DNA from: Pseudomonas sp. MM223
GTDB lineage: Bacteria; Pseudomonadota; Gammaproteobacteria; Pseudomonadales; Pseudomonadaceae
Direction of reading: 5' to 3'
Assembly (NCBI GenBank): GCA_947090765.1
Contig: OX352322.1
Span: 3,517,501-3,581,500 of the forward strand
DNA length: 64,000 nt
The notes beneath the pieces are model-generated. The model worked only from the letters and a program-made list of their open reading frames with translations. It was not told where the DNA came from and did not search any database. Numbering within the stretch: the stretch's first letter is position 1; every line of letters begins with the position of its first letter. The position numbers and the translations under genes are program-made. Below are positions 16,701 through 25,724 of this stretch, one piece after another.

Positions 16701-17878
16701 CCTGGGCGGTTGAACTTACCATCGATGACGTTCGCGTTTGTGTAGGTGTACACCGGATCACCCGGCATATCTGCCGAACACGCCACCTCGCTTCCCGCGT
16801 AGTAGCTCATCCCGCGGAACACGCTGGCCAGGTCCTGCAGTACCGTGAGCGCATCATTTCGAGATTGCAGGTACACGCTGCATGTGAAACGAGGCTCCTG
16901 CCCGCCCTTCCCGTCCGAGACCATCTGATCGCAATACTGCGCGATCTGGTAAAGCCCCCACTTGTCGACCTGGCTCTGGTCGATGAAGCGGCCGAGGCCA
17001 TACCGGTCATTCAAGACGATGTCCCGCCAAATCCATGGCGGGCAGTCGGTCCAGGCCAACTTGAATGTACCATCCCAGGTCCCTGTGTATGTCCGGGTGG
17101 CAGGGTCGTAGTTGGTCGGTACCTGGATGATGCGCCCCCGGATGCGGTAGGCGCGCTCCGGCACAGCTGAAAATTGACTGGCGTCGATCTTCAGGCCACA
17201 CAGAGCGGTGTATGGGTACTGGAGCTTGGCGTCGATGATCTCGGTATAGGTGCCGATCGAGGTCTGTGCCTGGATATTCGAAGTTTCGGAATCCGGAGTG
17301 GTCCGACGCACACGAATGCGCCAGCCCGTCTCTGCTGCCGGCAGGTCAATGCGGATCGAGCGTTGGTATCCGGTCGTAGTCTTGCCGTCCAGCGCGCCCT
17401 TGTTCACCACCACGTAATCGCTGTCGTCAGTCGACAGATCGATCTCGTAGTTGACCTTATACCCCACGCGGTCGCCGTCGCCCTCCGTTTTGACCAGCGC
17501 GCCCACCGCCAGCTGGATGCGGACAGCCGAAAGCTCAAGGTTGCTGAAGGACTGCACCCAGGACTGGGAAAACTTCAGCTCGACGCCGACGCTCGCCTGC
17601 GACTCGACCGCAGGGAAGCCCGCAATATGGTCTTGATCATGCTCGCCAGTGCGCTGTTCCCATGTCACGCCGGTGAAGTTCAGGCTGCCGTCGCTATTCG
17701 CCAGCGGCGTCCGGTCTAGGTAAATAGACTGCGCACCGTTCACTAGGCCGACAATCGGACCTTCGCTCAGCCCGTCGAGGATGTTGGCGTAGCTGATGTT
17801 GATCAGGCTGTCTGGACTTTCTACAGGCGTGTGCGGCTTGGACCCGCCCTTGGAGCCCAAGATAGACAGGTCGGTCAT
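13733..17878 (-). CDS. central tail tip / host specificity protein J
   Basis: 1381 residues, lambda J-like in length, order and content. The N-terminus (GSKGGSKPHTPVESPDSLIN) is the typical J start. The first 600 residues are the hub region, followed by fibronectin-type modules at about 620-800, a long coiled-coil region at about 900-1210 with repeated VxxNxxxIxxLExxV patterns, and a C-terminal DUF1983-like domain (YVAAGIGLGIENG, ADRFAVVNG). J trimers cap the tail, bind the host receptor and trigger DNA injection. The C-terminal part is likely the receptor-specific end. Confidence 0.93.
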   Translation of the reverse strand: MTDLSILGSKGGSKPHTPVESPDSLINISYANILDGLSEGPIVGLVNGAQSIYLDRTPLANSDGSLNFTGVTWEQRTGEHDQDHIAGFPAVESQASVGVELKFSQSWVQSFSNLELSAVRIQLAVGALVKTEGDGDRVGYKVNYEIDLSTDDSDYVVVNKGALDGKTTTGYQRSIRIDLPAAETGWRIRVRRTTPDSETSNIQAQTSIGTYTEIIDAKLQYPYTALCGLKIDASQFSAVPERAYRIRGRIIQVPTNYDPATRTYTGTWDGTFKLAWTDCPPWIWRDIVLNDRYGLGRFIDQSQVDKWGLYQIAQYCDQMVSDGKGGQEPRFTCSVYLQSRNDALTVLQDLASVFRGMSYYAGSEVACSADMPGDPVYTYTNANVIDGKFNRPGSSGSTRFSVSKVAWTDRENFGNQRVEYVQDRVSLGRYGVRETEVTAFGCVSQGQAQRAGKYILLTNRLETGTINFSVGLDGTICRPGDIIRVADEHFAGVPLSGRVKAATSTTVTMDNDVTGAAGDTLVVILPKGVAETRVIRSVVGRVVTVTQAFSATPVKESIYTIETAELVAETYRVLTVNENFGDDKLQYDIVAVQYNASKFEAIDNGAQIVTPPTSILPGAVQAPPTNVELSTFDTVSQGVNVATMRVTWDAPRGAQRYNVWWKRDDGDWIYAGVTYTASIEVKGIYTGVYTARVSAVGAADSSSLWAYSEPTQLYGKTGEPPALASFSAATELFGIRLNWSFPEGAADTFYTEIQESLVASGDDPVQLSMAAYPTRTYLKSGMAAGVTGFFRARLADRTGNTGPWTGWVFGQSGADAGPILELISGQITESELGQELLREIEKISGEGPESVNGRIEAAKQELEDLITELTDPLEYVATNAYAKHDAVRSGQRLYMAIAPVPAAADGSNAPPNPTYWVDIGSIAETANGLAQAVAKNTTDIATVDGKVTVNAAMLQAVQSAYRDENPEGALTDALRGWDTLAKVYEESRTRATQNEAMATRVTGVEARVADNTGSIRSLEQTVVTNEQATASRFSEVNTKVAGNTASISQLETTVTDNESSTASRLQSVNARVDAANQALDQEKLDRDSAVTGERQAREAAVENEATARVDGDEALGLLVDTVSAQVDENAGKIQIVEQAQADTDQAVASMRTTIEAVYTTGRDDNAEGELAGALKAWESTAKIAEEAKTRATEIDAQAKKTETLEVSFNSALDKTNGEIQKTSASVQVTSQALAALDDKASTMWSVKMQVNAQGQYVAAGIGLGIENGPAGLQSQFLVSADRFAVVNGINGTLSSPFAVQGGQVFMNEAFIQDGTITNAKIGSYIEPTNYVAGQQGWILNKSGTFEINGTVAGQGRLLINNQRLRIYHANGNLAIDLGVNV

Positions 17879-17887
17879 AGGGTACCT

Positions 17888-18511
17888 CTATTGTTGGTCT
17901 TCGGCGTAGATGCCGAGTGAGAGCTGGGCTGAGCCGGTGGTCATCTCGCCGTAGCAGAGAGGTACCGGGTTGCCCTGGGTGACGGTGTTTTTGATGCCGG
18001 AGAAGTTGTAACTGGGGCGGTTGTCAGCGGCTTCGCTGCTGTCAATTTTGGCCTGGGTACCAGTGATCATCTGAGCCACGCCGCCGATAGCCAGGGAGAA
18101 CCCGACCATGCCTACGGTCGTCCAGGCGGCTGACGCAGTGCCGAACAGTGCTCCTGATCCAGCCGCAGCCAAGCCCCCGGTAAAGAAGCTGGCAGCAGCA
18201 ATCAGGGCGATACCCAGCACGACCTGAAGCCCGCCACCGCTTTTGCTGCCCTGCACAATTGGCGCAATTCGAATGTCTGCTCCGCCTGGCGGGTGCCCGA
18301 GTTCATCCCGCCCTATGTTCCGCTTGCCGTAGAAGACGGCAAATGCCAAGCCCTTGCCCTTGGAGCACGCCAGGTACTGGTTGAACCCCGGAAAAAGAAC
18401 CCCGAGTGCCTTTACCGCCTCAGCTGACGAGTGAACCGCCAGATGATGTACGCGGCCAAACAGGCGGCCAAGTTCGCCGTATAGGCGAATAGTGCGAATT
18501 CGTTCAGCCAT
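17888..18511 (-). CDS. tail assembly protein I-like
   Basis: 207 residues starting MAERIRTIRLYGELGRLFGR. It has the lambda I plan: a small ubiquitin-like N-terminal domain, then a glycine-rich hydrophobic stretch (VVLGIALIAAASFFTGGLAA) and the C-terminal NPVPLCYGEMTTGS motif. The start at 18511 overlaps the K-like gene by 8 bp. In lambda, I acts with K and L to assemble the tail-tip complex. Confidence 0.85.
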   Translation of the reverse strand: MAERIRTIRLYGELGRLFGRVHHLAVHSSAEAVKALGVLFPGFNQYLACSKGKGLAFAVFYGKRNIGRDELGHPPGGADIRIAPIVQGSKSGGGLQVVLGIALIAAASFFTGGLAAAGSGALFGTASAAWTTVGMVGFSLAIGGVAQMITGTQAKIDSSEAADNRPSYNFSGIKNTVTQGNPVPLCYGEMTTGSAQLSLGIYAEDQQ

Positions 18512-19274
18512 ACGGGGATTCCTTGTGTCGCATGTAGAACCGGGCTGACTCGCGCCAGAAGCCGCCGAATACGTCGCGCTTGGCGTCTCGGCCGTAGAGA
18601 TGGTGCAGAATCCCACCGGGCACTGGGTGGTGGTCAGGCTCCGTCTTCAGGCGGCCATCGGCCAGGTACACGCCGGCGTGATTCGCCTTTTCAGAGCGAA
18701 CTTGCATGACGATGAGGTCGCCCTGGCGTAGGTCGCTGGGGTCCACCGGGTAGAAGCCGGCAGCCTCGAAGTTGTCAGCATAGAGATCCTGCCCCTTATC
18801 CCACCAGCCATCCTCGCGCTCGTAGTCAGGCAGCAAGATGCCCAGTTCGCGCTGGTAGTAGTCGCGCACCAGGGTGTAGCAGTCCAGTACGCCATGGTGG
18901 AACGGTCGCCCTACCAACGGAGCTTGATACCCGACAGGCTCATGCACCAAGTGCTTCACCGGCTCGCCTTCGCGCACTTCGATGATCACCCAGGGGATCG
19001 CCGTTGCCTCCATGGAGGTGCGGTCCGCCGTGCTGAGCCGGGCCGATTGGCCGGGGTGACTGTGCACGACCGCAGCGACTACGCCGTGGTCTTCAGCCTC
19101 TGCCCAATCTTCTGCGGAAATGCGAAAGTCAGCTTCCGGTTCGGCTGCCGCATTGGCGCACGGCCAGTAAGACAGCTTCCTGCCTACCATCAAAAGCAGG
19201 CCGCAGCACTCCTCCGGGGCTTTCTCACGGGAGTGATCGTACATGGCGGTAACAGTGTCTTTGGGAATTTTCAT
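18504..19274 (-). CDS. tail tip assembly protein K-like (JAMM plus NlpC/P60 peptidase)
   Basis: 256 residues with two peptidase-like domains. The N-terminal half has a JAMM metalloprotease motif: EECCGLLL and HSHPGQSARLSTAD, which fits HxHx7SxxD. The C-terminal half is NlpC/P60-like with DCYTLVRDYY (Cys nucleophile) and ANHAGVYL (His). In lambda-like phages this protein is needed for tail-tip assembly and may cut peptidoglycan at entry. The ATG at 19274 is preferred over a GTG 15 bases upstream, though the ribosome site is weak. Confidence 0.88.
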   Translation of the reverse strand: MKIPKDTVTAMYDHSREKAPEECCGLLLMVGRKLSYWPCANAAAEPEADFRISAEDWAEAEDHGVVAAVVHSHPGQSARLSTADRTSMEATAIPWVIIEVREGEPVKHLVHEPVGYQAPLVGRPFHHGVLDCYTLVRDYYQRELGILLPDYEREDGWWDKGQDLYADNFEAAGFYPVDPSDLRQGDLIVMQVRSEKANHAGVYLADGRLKTEPDHHPVPGGILHHLYGRDAKRDVFGGFWRESARFYMRHKESPYG

Positions 19275-19345
19275 ACACTCATGATCCACAGTGAGTTAGC
19301 TCCAAGCAGAGCACTGAATCAAACTAAACAGTGAAGGAGGCTTTA

Positions 19346-19633
19346 ATGACTAACGGAACGAAACTACGGGACGCTTTAGATATGCCGCCTGGCCCGCACC
19401 GGGGTGCGGTTATTCGCTCGGCCATATCCGTTGGGATAGCTGAATGCGGCGTGAACCATCCACTTCTCGATGTGAAGGAGGCTTGTCACAACTTCGCTCC
19501 GCAACACGGTCACCTAAGCAGGGAGCAGGACGAGGCGCTGCAAGCTCTCGCAAATTTCTTCGACACCAAGAATCTCGACGATCTTTCCGGCCTCTACGCT
19601 GAGGCCATTCTGGCGTCCGGAATTGGACTTTAA
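19346..19633 (+). CDS. moron-like gene on the opposite strand within the tail operon
   Basis: 95 residues starting MTNGTKLRDALDMPPGPHRG, with AAGGAGG 5 bp before the ATG. It reads rightward between the leftward K and L genes, and its stop abuts the L stop with no gap. The product is helical and acidic with no motif I know. An independent gene on the wrong strand inside a tail operon is the pattern of a moron expressed from the prophage. Confidence 0.6.
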   Translation: MTNGTKLRDALDMPPGPHRGAVIRSAISVGIAECGVNHPLLDVKEACHNFAPQHGHLSREQDEALQALANFFDTKNLDDLSGLYAEAILASGIGL

Positions 19634-20332
19634 TCAGACCCCCGCGCTCGGATAAGAACCGTATCGCAACGGATTGTTCGCACCGAAGCGCAGCTTGCAG
19701 CCGGTGAGCGTGCCGGAACACATGTCCTGCTCCGGATCATCGGTCAGCACATCCTTGTCGGTGGCGTAATTCGATCCGGTGTAGCCGCAGTACACGCCGC
19801 GGTACCCGCCAATGGTCAGCCACTGGCAGCAGTTGGCGACGATTTGCCGGCCCGGAAGCTTGCGGTCCGATGCAATCAGTGGCGACTTCAGCGCGAAAAC
19901 CATCAGCTCATCGTCTGCCGACTGCTTCTGGTCAATCGTGTAAGTATCGTCTGCGAAATGCTCTTGAGGGGCAGCCTCTGGATTGCCACCGGGGAAGTTC
20001 GCCGCGTCGAGAAACCGGCCCAGGGTACGGTGGCGCACGATCTTCGCATCCACCAGGTCGTCGTAGATCCGGCACAGCGCGGTAAGTAGGCCGGAAACGT
20101 TGCCCACCGACAGGCTCGGGCTGTTCTGCTGCCCCTCTCCGGTCATCCCCATGCCCTCGATCTTGATGGGCCAGGGCGTGTACTCCATGCCTTGCCAGTA
20201 GATCGGGCCGACCTGCGTGTAGCCGTGGAAGTAGTAGATATCGCCGCCCAGGTTCGTCAGGTCCATCTCGTACAGCTCGACATACTGCCCGGGCGTGAGC
20301 TTCTGGATGTCCTCGTAAATGCTCTCGGCCAT
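19634..20332 (-). CDS. minor tail protein L-like
   Basis: 232 residues starting MAESIYEDIQKLTPGQYVEL; the ATG overlaps the M-like stop (TGATG). The C-terminal quarter has Cys residues in the pattern NCCQW...VYCGYTG...DMCSG...GCKLR, matching the iron-sulfur binding end of lambda L. Order M-L-K-I-J is conserved apart from the inserted moron. It forms part of the tail-tip complex. Confidence 0.87.
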   Translation of the reverse strand: MAESIYEDIQKLTPGQYVELYEMDLTNLGGDIYYFHGYTQVGPIYWQGMEYTPWPIKIEGMGMTGEGQQNSPSLSVGNVSGLLTALCRIYDDLVDAKIVRHRTLGRFLDAANFPGGNPEAAPQEHFADDTYTIDQKQSADDELMVFALKSPLIASDRKLPGRQIVANCCQWLTIGGYRGVYCGYTGSNYATDKDVLTDDPEQDMCSGTLTGCKLRFGANNPLRYGSYPSAGV

Positions 20333-20670
20333 CAGGTCACCTGGTGGGTCTGTTGGAAGGTTGCGGTAAGCGACCACATATCACCGCCCTGATCGGTCGG
20401 CTGGTAGGTGTTGCAGAGGAAATAGAGGTCGCCGTCGAATGGCGTCTTCCAGATGAAGGGCTTGTAGCCCTTCTGGGCGCGGAGGAAATTCAGGATCGCA
20501 GCGATCTTGGCTTTCCTCCCCGTGAACGTGAGATCCCAGGACTGGGTCTCGTTGTTGATGCCGTCGCCGGCGGTCTGCGTGTAGCCGTTGCCGAACTTCG
20601 CGGATCGCACGGCGTTCTGGAAAGTGCCAGGGGCCGAACGATTCGGCCTCCAAGTGAATCGTTCGGCCAT
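20332..20670 (-). CDS. minor tail protein M-like
   Basis: 112 residues starting MAERFTWRPNRSAPGTFQNA. FGNGYTQTAGDGINNETQSW and the C-terminal FQQTHQ are typical of the M / phage minor tail family. It is placed between the tape measure and L, as in lambda, and is coupled to L. It caps the tail-tip cone on which the tube assembles. Confidence 0.87.
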   Translation of the reverse strand: MAERFTWRPNRSAPGTFQNAVRSAKFGNGYTQTAGDGINNETQSWDLTFTGRKAKIAAILNFLRAQKGYKPFIWKTPFDGDLYFLCNTYQPTDQGGDMWSLTATFQQTHQVT

Positions 20671-20685
20671 CTGGCCCTCCTGTGT

Positions 20686-23600
20686 TTAACGCACCGGACG
20701 GTTGATCGCGGTCCAGATCATCCCGCCGCGCTTGAGTTGCTTGGCGATTTCCTGCTGGGCGCCGTCCTTGGCAGCCTTGGCGTAGGCCTGGGCAACAGCG
20801 CCCATGTCGTTGGTGGATGCAGATGCCTGCCCACCACCGCCCTCGACGGTGATCTCCTGCTGAATGACGACCGGGTTGGAGCCGCTAGCTGACGAGATCT
20901 GCCTCGGGATCGCTTGCGGGGTAAAAGAGCCGACCAGGCCGCCGTCGGCGTAACCTCGGGTGTTCAGCGTTTCGAGCCAGTCGAGCATTCCCGGCTGGCT
21001 CACGACCTCTTTGCGAAGCACGAACTCGCCGCCGTGCACGATCCCCGCTGGCTCGTACTTTCCACCGGGCCCTGTAAAACCGCCGTCGGAGAATGTCGGC
21101 GTGTAGGTCATGCCAGAAGAGGCGCCGCCCAGGCCAAAGTCGAAGCCGCCCGCTCCCGCCGAGCCAGCTGAAGCAGCGGCGCCCGCCCCGGCCCCGATTA
21201 GGCTCGTGCCCACCGTACCGAGAATGCTGGAGAAGACATTCGACGCCGCTGCCTGGACAGCCATCTTGGCCAGCATCTTGGCGAAGCTGACCGCAACGTC
21301 ACCGAAGGTCTCTTCGGCGCCGAAAGCCCACTCCACTGCGGCATCGGTGAGGCCGTCATACAGGGAAGTGAAGGCGCTCTGCATCTGGCCAGCGACGTTC
21401 AGGGCCTGGTTCTGGTAGTTCTGCCAAGCGGCAGAGGCTCCGGCCGACCAGTCACTTTGCGCAACTGTCAGGTCGTCGTAGTTCCTGATCGCAGTCTGGT
21501 GGAGATCATCCTCAGTCCGCTGCAGCGCTGCCAGCTTCTTGTTGTACTCATCAAGGCTCATGCCTCGGGAGCCATCGCCGTACTGATCAGCTAACGTGCG
21601 TCGCTGTTGGTTTATCTGATCAGTGATCCCGTTCTGCTGGTCCTGCAGCGTGCGCTGACGGTCACCAAGGCCAACCCCTACTGCTGCCCGCTGCCCCTGG
21701 AGGCGTAGAGCCTTGACCTGCTGATCAAGCGCGTCGGTGTAGGTCTGCACGGCCATTGCCTGCTTCTTCAAGCGGCCCTGCTCATTGGTCGCCAGCACCG
21801 AAAGCTCGGTATCGGCGTCCTTCTGCGCCTTGACCATTGCAGCGCGGGCATCGGCGATCTTCTGGTCCAGCTGGATTCGCTGCTGGGCACTGGTGCTGCT
21901 TCGTCCTTTCGCCTCCTCGAGCGCCTTGATTTCGGCCTCATAGGCGTTGGTGACCTCAGCCTTCTGCTGCTGGATGATCGCGGCGCGCTGGGCGGCATAC
22001 TCTTCCTGAGAAATCAGCCCAGCCTTTTGAGCGGCATCCAGTTCCTTTTGGCTGTTCTTGTACTCGGACAGGATGGAGTTCAGTGCGTTCTTCTGGTCGT
22101 TGAAGCTGGAGAGGTCGACCGCCGAGGATCGACCTGCGGTTGGCTTGAACTTGGCCTTGGTCTGCGCCTCAAGGGCGGCCTCCTGATCAGCAGTAATCGT
22201 GTAGCCAGCGCGGCGCGCCTCTTCGATTTGCCGCCTATTGTCATCAAGCGCTTTCTTCAGTTTTTCAGACTTCGGCGCCGTGCTGTCGATAGCCTTCTGA
22301 AGGGCCTGATAGGCTTTGGTGCCGCGCTCCACAGCCTCCGCCTCGAACATGGCCGCTCGCGCTCTGGCCTGGTCATCAACCTCCTGCTGCAGAACCCCGG
22401 TCCACTCTTTGCCAATCTCTGCTTTGCTGCCCTGAGAAGCTTCAAAGCCGGAGAGAAGGCCGCCACCTAGGCCGCCAGCACCAATGTTCGCTCGTTGCTC
22501 AAGCTGACGGAGTTTGTCCTCAAAGGTTTCCTCTCGACCGATGTCGAGAAATGCATCCCAGGCTCCCTTAGCCGCCCCCTTAGCGGAATCCCAGGCGCGC
22601 TCCACATACCCCAAATTACGCTGAATCTCTTCGGCGCGCTTCGTCAGGGCATCCGCATATGCACCCTCAGCAACTTGCTGCGCCCCGAGCGTGTCTCCTT
22701 GTTCTTGAAGTGCATGAATCTGGCTGAAAACGGCCGCGGTCAGGAAATGATATTTTTCGTTAAGGGCAACTACCGCCTTGACTGGATCATCTGCAAGTTT
22801 TGCAAACTCAGCCACAGTTTCTGACGCCGCCCTTCCTGTCGCCTTTTCGAACGACAGCGCGGCAATCGCGATCTGTTCAAAGCTGGAACTGACAATTTTC
22901 CCGGTCCCCGCGAGCGAGAAAGGACAGCGGCAGCCGCACCCGTGGTGCCAACAGTAGCGCTTACTTGCCTCGCCATCGCAGCGAGCCCGGCAGTCGTAGC
23001 TCCAGCCGCATTGCCGGTGGTAACCAAGCTCTGGCGAAACGAATCCTGCTCTTCGCTCCCCTGATAGTAGGCAAGACCAAGAGCGCCCATCGCAGCAGCG
23101 GCAACAGTGAACGGATTCACCAGGCCCAAGACATAGCCGCCAAGAGCCTTAGCCGCTGGCCCTGCGCCGCCGAACATGTCCTTGAAGCTGACCGCCCTGC
23201 TGCAACAGAACGGTTAGTGGGCTCATGCCGCCTTGCAATGAGACAATGATGTCGGTGAACTGCGCTGGAACGCCGCGTAGTGCCGCCTGCATTGCTTTAG
23301 CCGACATTTCCGTTTGTGCCGCGGTTCTGCCGAACTCACCTACTCCCACAGCAGCAGCCGTACTTTGCTTGCCGATCTGTCCAAACACCGGAGCGCCCGG
23401 ACCGGTCCACGCGCCTAGGCCGCTCAAACCCGTAGAAAGGAGGGTCAGCTTAGACCCTGCCTCCAGGAACGAAGCGCCAGCATCCTTAGTGGCTGCCGAT
23501 AGGGAGGCCAGCCACTTGTCAGCTTCCTTCGAGGCGTTCAGGGAGCGGACGAAATTTCCTTTTTCGATGGCATTACCAAGGGAGAAGAAGCCTGCTTCCG

Positions 23601-23823
23601 CTGCTGAAGCCCCGCCATGGAGCTTGCGGAATGCCGCAGCAGCCTCGACAGTTTCCTTGGCGTGCTCCTTCAGTGCCTGCCCGGTCCGCCTTGAGCTTTG
23701 CTCGACTCCAGCTGCAGATTTTTCCGCTCGACTACCGGCCTCAACTAGGCGATCAAGGTCGTTAGCTGCATCTATGGCGCCGTCAGAAGTAACGCGGACG
23801 CCAAGCTCTGCAATGGTTGTCAT
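20686..23823 (-). pseudogene. tape measure protein gene, interrupted by two compensating frameshifts
   Basis: About 1045 codons encode a tape measure protein: an N-terminus MTTIAELGVRVTSDGAIDAA, hydrophobic segments near residues 230-260 (GYVLGLVNPFTVAAAAMGAL), long coiled coil, Ala/Gly-rich segment and a C-terminal GGFTGPGGKYEPAGIVHGGE motif. The frame breaks twice. At about 23186 one extra base changes QLKDMFGG to QLQGHVRR; at 22906-22909 one base appears lost in a G run, returning to the first frame. The 90 residues between are clearly homologous only in the second frame. Either two sequencing errors or a real lesion; a real one would stop tail assembly. Confidence 0.8.
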
Positions 23824-23841
23824 GCTTTCCTCCGGACATGA

Positions 23842-23862
23842 AAAAGCCCGCTCTAGGCGGAC
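23842..23862 (-). terminator. terminator between the cargo lipoprotein and the tape measure
   Basis: Minus-strand stem around GTCCGCC-TAGA-GCGGGC followed by TTTTT. It closes the accessory gene block (last gene ends 23879) just before the tape measure start at 23823. It implies that the block has its own transcription and that late read-through needs antitermination. Confidence 0.65.
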
Positions 23863-23878
23863 TCAGATGCAACAGTAA

Positions 23879-24376
23879 TCATTCTTTCGTTCTACACTGG
23901 TCGAAATTTTCATACCAGAAGCTTACCAATGCAGAGACGCGTGGCTCGCGCCCCGTGAACTCGCTCGTAATTTCAATGATGTCATCGCTAAGCTTGTACT
24001 TGCTCGAAGACCATACAACACCCCATGGCACGCGCTCGTCCTTCACAGGCATCCCATACTTTGACTTCAACTCAACCATCAGTGGCGAGCTTGATCGGTT
24101 AACGTTCTCGAACCGCATTTGTACCAAGCAGAGGTCACCGTCCTTGGTGAACACATAGTTGTAACTGTCAGCTTGAGCGTCCAGCTTCGGTGCCTGTTTT
24201 GACGAGTAGATGGTGGCCCCGACATTGTTTGAGCCCTCCTTTTGCAGTACGGCGTGCTTCTCTATCTGCTCAAGTTTGAGGCCCATCTTCGTTCCTGCTG
24301 GACCGCCCCAAGGGCCGTCATCAGAGCAGCCGTACATCACAGCTGCCGCCAGAACTACAAGTACCAAACGCTTCAT
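23879..24376 (-). CDS. putative lipoprotein, tail-region cargo
   Basis: 165 residues starting MKRLVLVVLAAAVMYGCSDD, with lipobox VMYGC and Cys at 17. The mature protein has two further Cys and a mixed alpha/beta look. Phage-encoded lipoproteins often alter surface receptors and block superinfection, but nothing specific is seen here. It is the last gene of the accessory block inserted between tail chaperone and tape measure, and a terminator follows it. Confidence 0.65.
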   Translation of the reverse strand: MKRLVLVVLAAAVMYGCSDDGPWGGPAGTKMGLKLEQIEKHAVLQKEGSNNVGATIYSSKQAPKLDAQADSYNYVFTKDGDLCLVQMRFENVNRSSSPLMVELKSKYGMPVKDERVPWGVVWSSSKYKLSDDIIEITSEFTGREPRVSALVSFWYENFDQCRTKE

Positions 24377-24413
24377 GCAGATCCTCTCTCTAGGCTAAAA
24401 ATTCAGGGCACGT

Positions 24414-25208
24414 TTAAAGCTTCATCATATCCTCAAGGCTCATGCAGGCCTTGTCGATAAAGACGCTGAAATCTGTACCAGACTGACCTCTCATTCGGCC
24501 AACCTCAGATAGAAGCCTGCGTTTTTCTGCAATGGAGATCTTCATCTTGCCAATAGCTTTCACTGTAAGAAGAAATCTGAGGTAGTCACCCCCGTCTTGA
24601 GCGATGGGGCCGATTTCTGACGCCATCTGACCACCTTGTGCAAACACCCTTCTATGCGTGGTTGTCGGCACCCATATCCCCTGCCATTCATGCCTGGCTA
24701 TTTTGGGGAGTTTGGTGGGCGGCAGTGATTCCAGGCGCCCATGCTGCTGCAGCACTCGAAGCGAGTTTCTAGCCTGCATCGTCGCGCAAAATTGATATGC
24801 GGCGATACCGTCAGCACCATCTAGCTTCTTCGTGTATGGCAAGCGCAGTAAGCGATCCTCGAACGGCGAGTAGCTTTCCACCACGATAACGCCACTGGGA
24901 TCCGGCTCGCGCTGACTGACGACGATTTGGTCAGGGCCACTCCACGGAGCAGTGGCCCCTGTGCCTGGGGCGAACAAAGAACGAAGGTAGGCCTCATCGT
25001 CGCCAGAGAACCGCTGAGGTGACCGCAGGTAAAGCACTGCCCCGCCCTTGGTTACGTTTTCTATTGCTTTTGCGCCACGGACCAAGATGGCCTTTTCGAG
25101 GCTGAGCTTATCTTCAGCGGTGAGGCGATACGCAGCCGGATCGCACTCGTGACTGATAGTGTCTTCGGGGCCGTAGAGATACGACTGGAGGAGGTCTAGC
25201 GGATTCAC
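24414..25208 (-). CDS. unknown protein in the tail-region cargo block
   Basis: 264 residues from a GTG start (MNPLDLLQSYLYGPEDTISH). The protein is soluble with no signal peptide. It has alternating beta-rich segments (PDQIVVSQREPDPSGVIVVE) and a helical C-terminal third. I recognise no catalytic motif or family. It lies 72 bp downstream of the YafO-like toxin gene, so it may be the third member of that operon. An immunity, effector or unrelated moron role are all possible. Confidence 0.6.
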   Translation of the reverse strand: MNPLDLLQSYLYGPEDTISHECDPAAYRLTAEDKLSLEKAILVRGAKAIENVTKGGAVLYLRSPQRFSGDDEAYLRSLFAPGTGATAPWSGPDQIVVSQREPDPSGVIVVESYSPFEDRLLRLPYTKKLDGADGIAAYQFCATMQARNSLRVLQQHGRLESLPPTKLPKIARHEWQGIWVPTTTHRRVFAQGGQMASEIGPIAQDGGDYLRFLLTVKAIGKMKISIAEKRRLLSEVGRMRGQSGTDFSVFIDKACMSLEDMMKL

Positions 25209-25280
25209 ATCGAGAGCGTCCCTGTCTGCATGCAGGGCAATCTACCACCATCGGCAGGAAGGCCAAAGCGCCTGGCCGCG

Positions 25281-25721
25281 TCAGTACCTATCCCGGAAGC
25301 GATTCGCCACACGCACAAGGTAATTCATGATTTCCCGCTCGCGGGCCTTGCCGTGGGCATTTGGATGAAGGAACGCGATAAGTGAATAGCGATTTTCTTC
25401 GAACAGCCCCTGGGTATAAACGAGAGCGGCATCCTGCTGAGGAGAGCCCATGGGACAGGTTCGGTCGTGCTGCGGTCGCTTGTCGGGAAAAACTGTCGGA
25501 GGCAAGGCGATGTGGATATGCATCAGGCCAGCATCAAGTGCCGCTTCTGGCTTCACGTATGCAGCTTCCCGCCCGAAATACTGAGGAAGCCACAGTCGGT
25601 CGCTCGAAATGTACCGAGTGAAATCGGTAACAAGCGTGCTCAAGAGCCCAGGGTAGTCAGCCAGAACGTCCTGAAATAGCGCTTCATAAGTCTCGGAATT
25701 GAACTCGACGACTACCGACAT
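25281..25721 (-). CDS. YafO-family toxin (mRNA interferase)
   Basis: 146 residues. The C-terminal half matches the E. coli YafO pattern: YFGREAAY, then MHIHIAL, then DAALVYTQGLFEENRYSLIA and ending REREIMNYLVRVANRFRDRY. YafO cuts ribosome-associated messenger RNA and is held in check by a small antitoxin encoded just before it. Here the gene 3 bp upstream is not YafN-like but a 181-residue protein with a hydrophobic N-terminus. The match is from recalled family motifs and no alignment was run. Placement inside a phage tail operon is unusual. Confidence 0.75.
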   Translation of the reverse strand: MSVVVEFNSETYEALFQDVLADYPGLLSTLVTDFTRYISSDRLWLPQYFGREAAYVKPEAALDAGLMHIHIALPPTVFPDKRPQHDRTCPMGSPQQDAALVYTQGLFEENRYSLIAFLHPNAHGKAREREIMNYLVRVANRFRDRY

Positions 25722-25724
25722 CCA

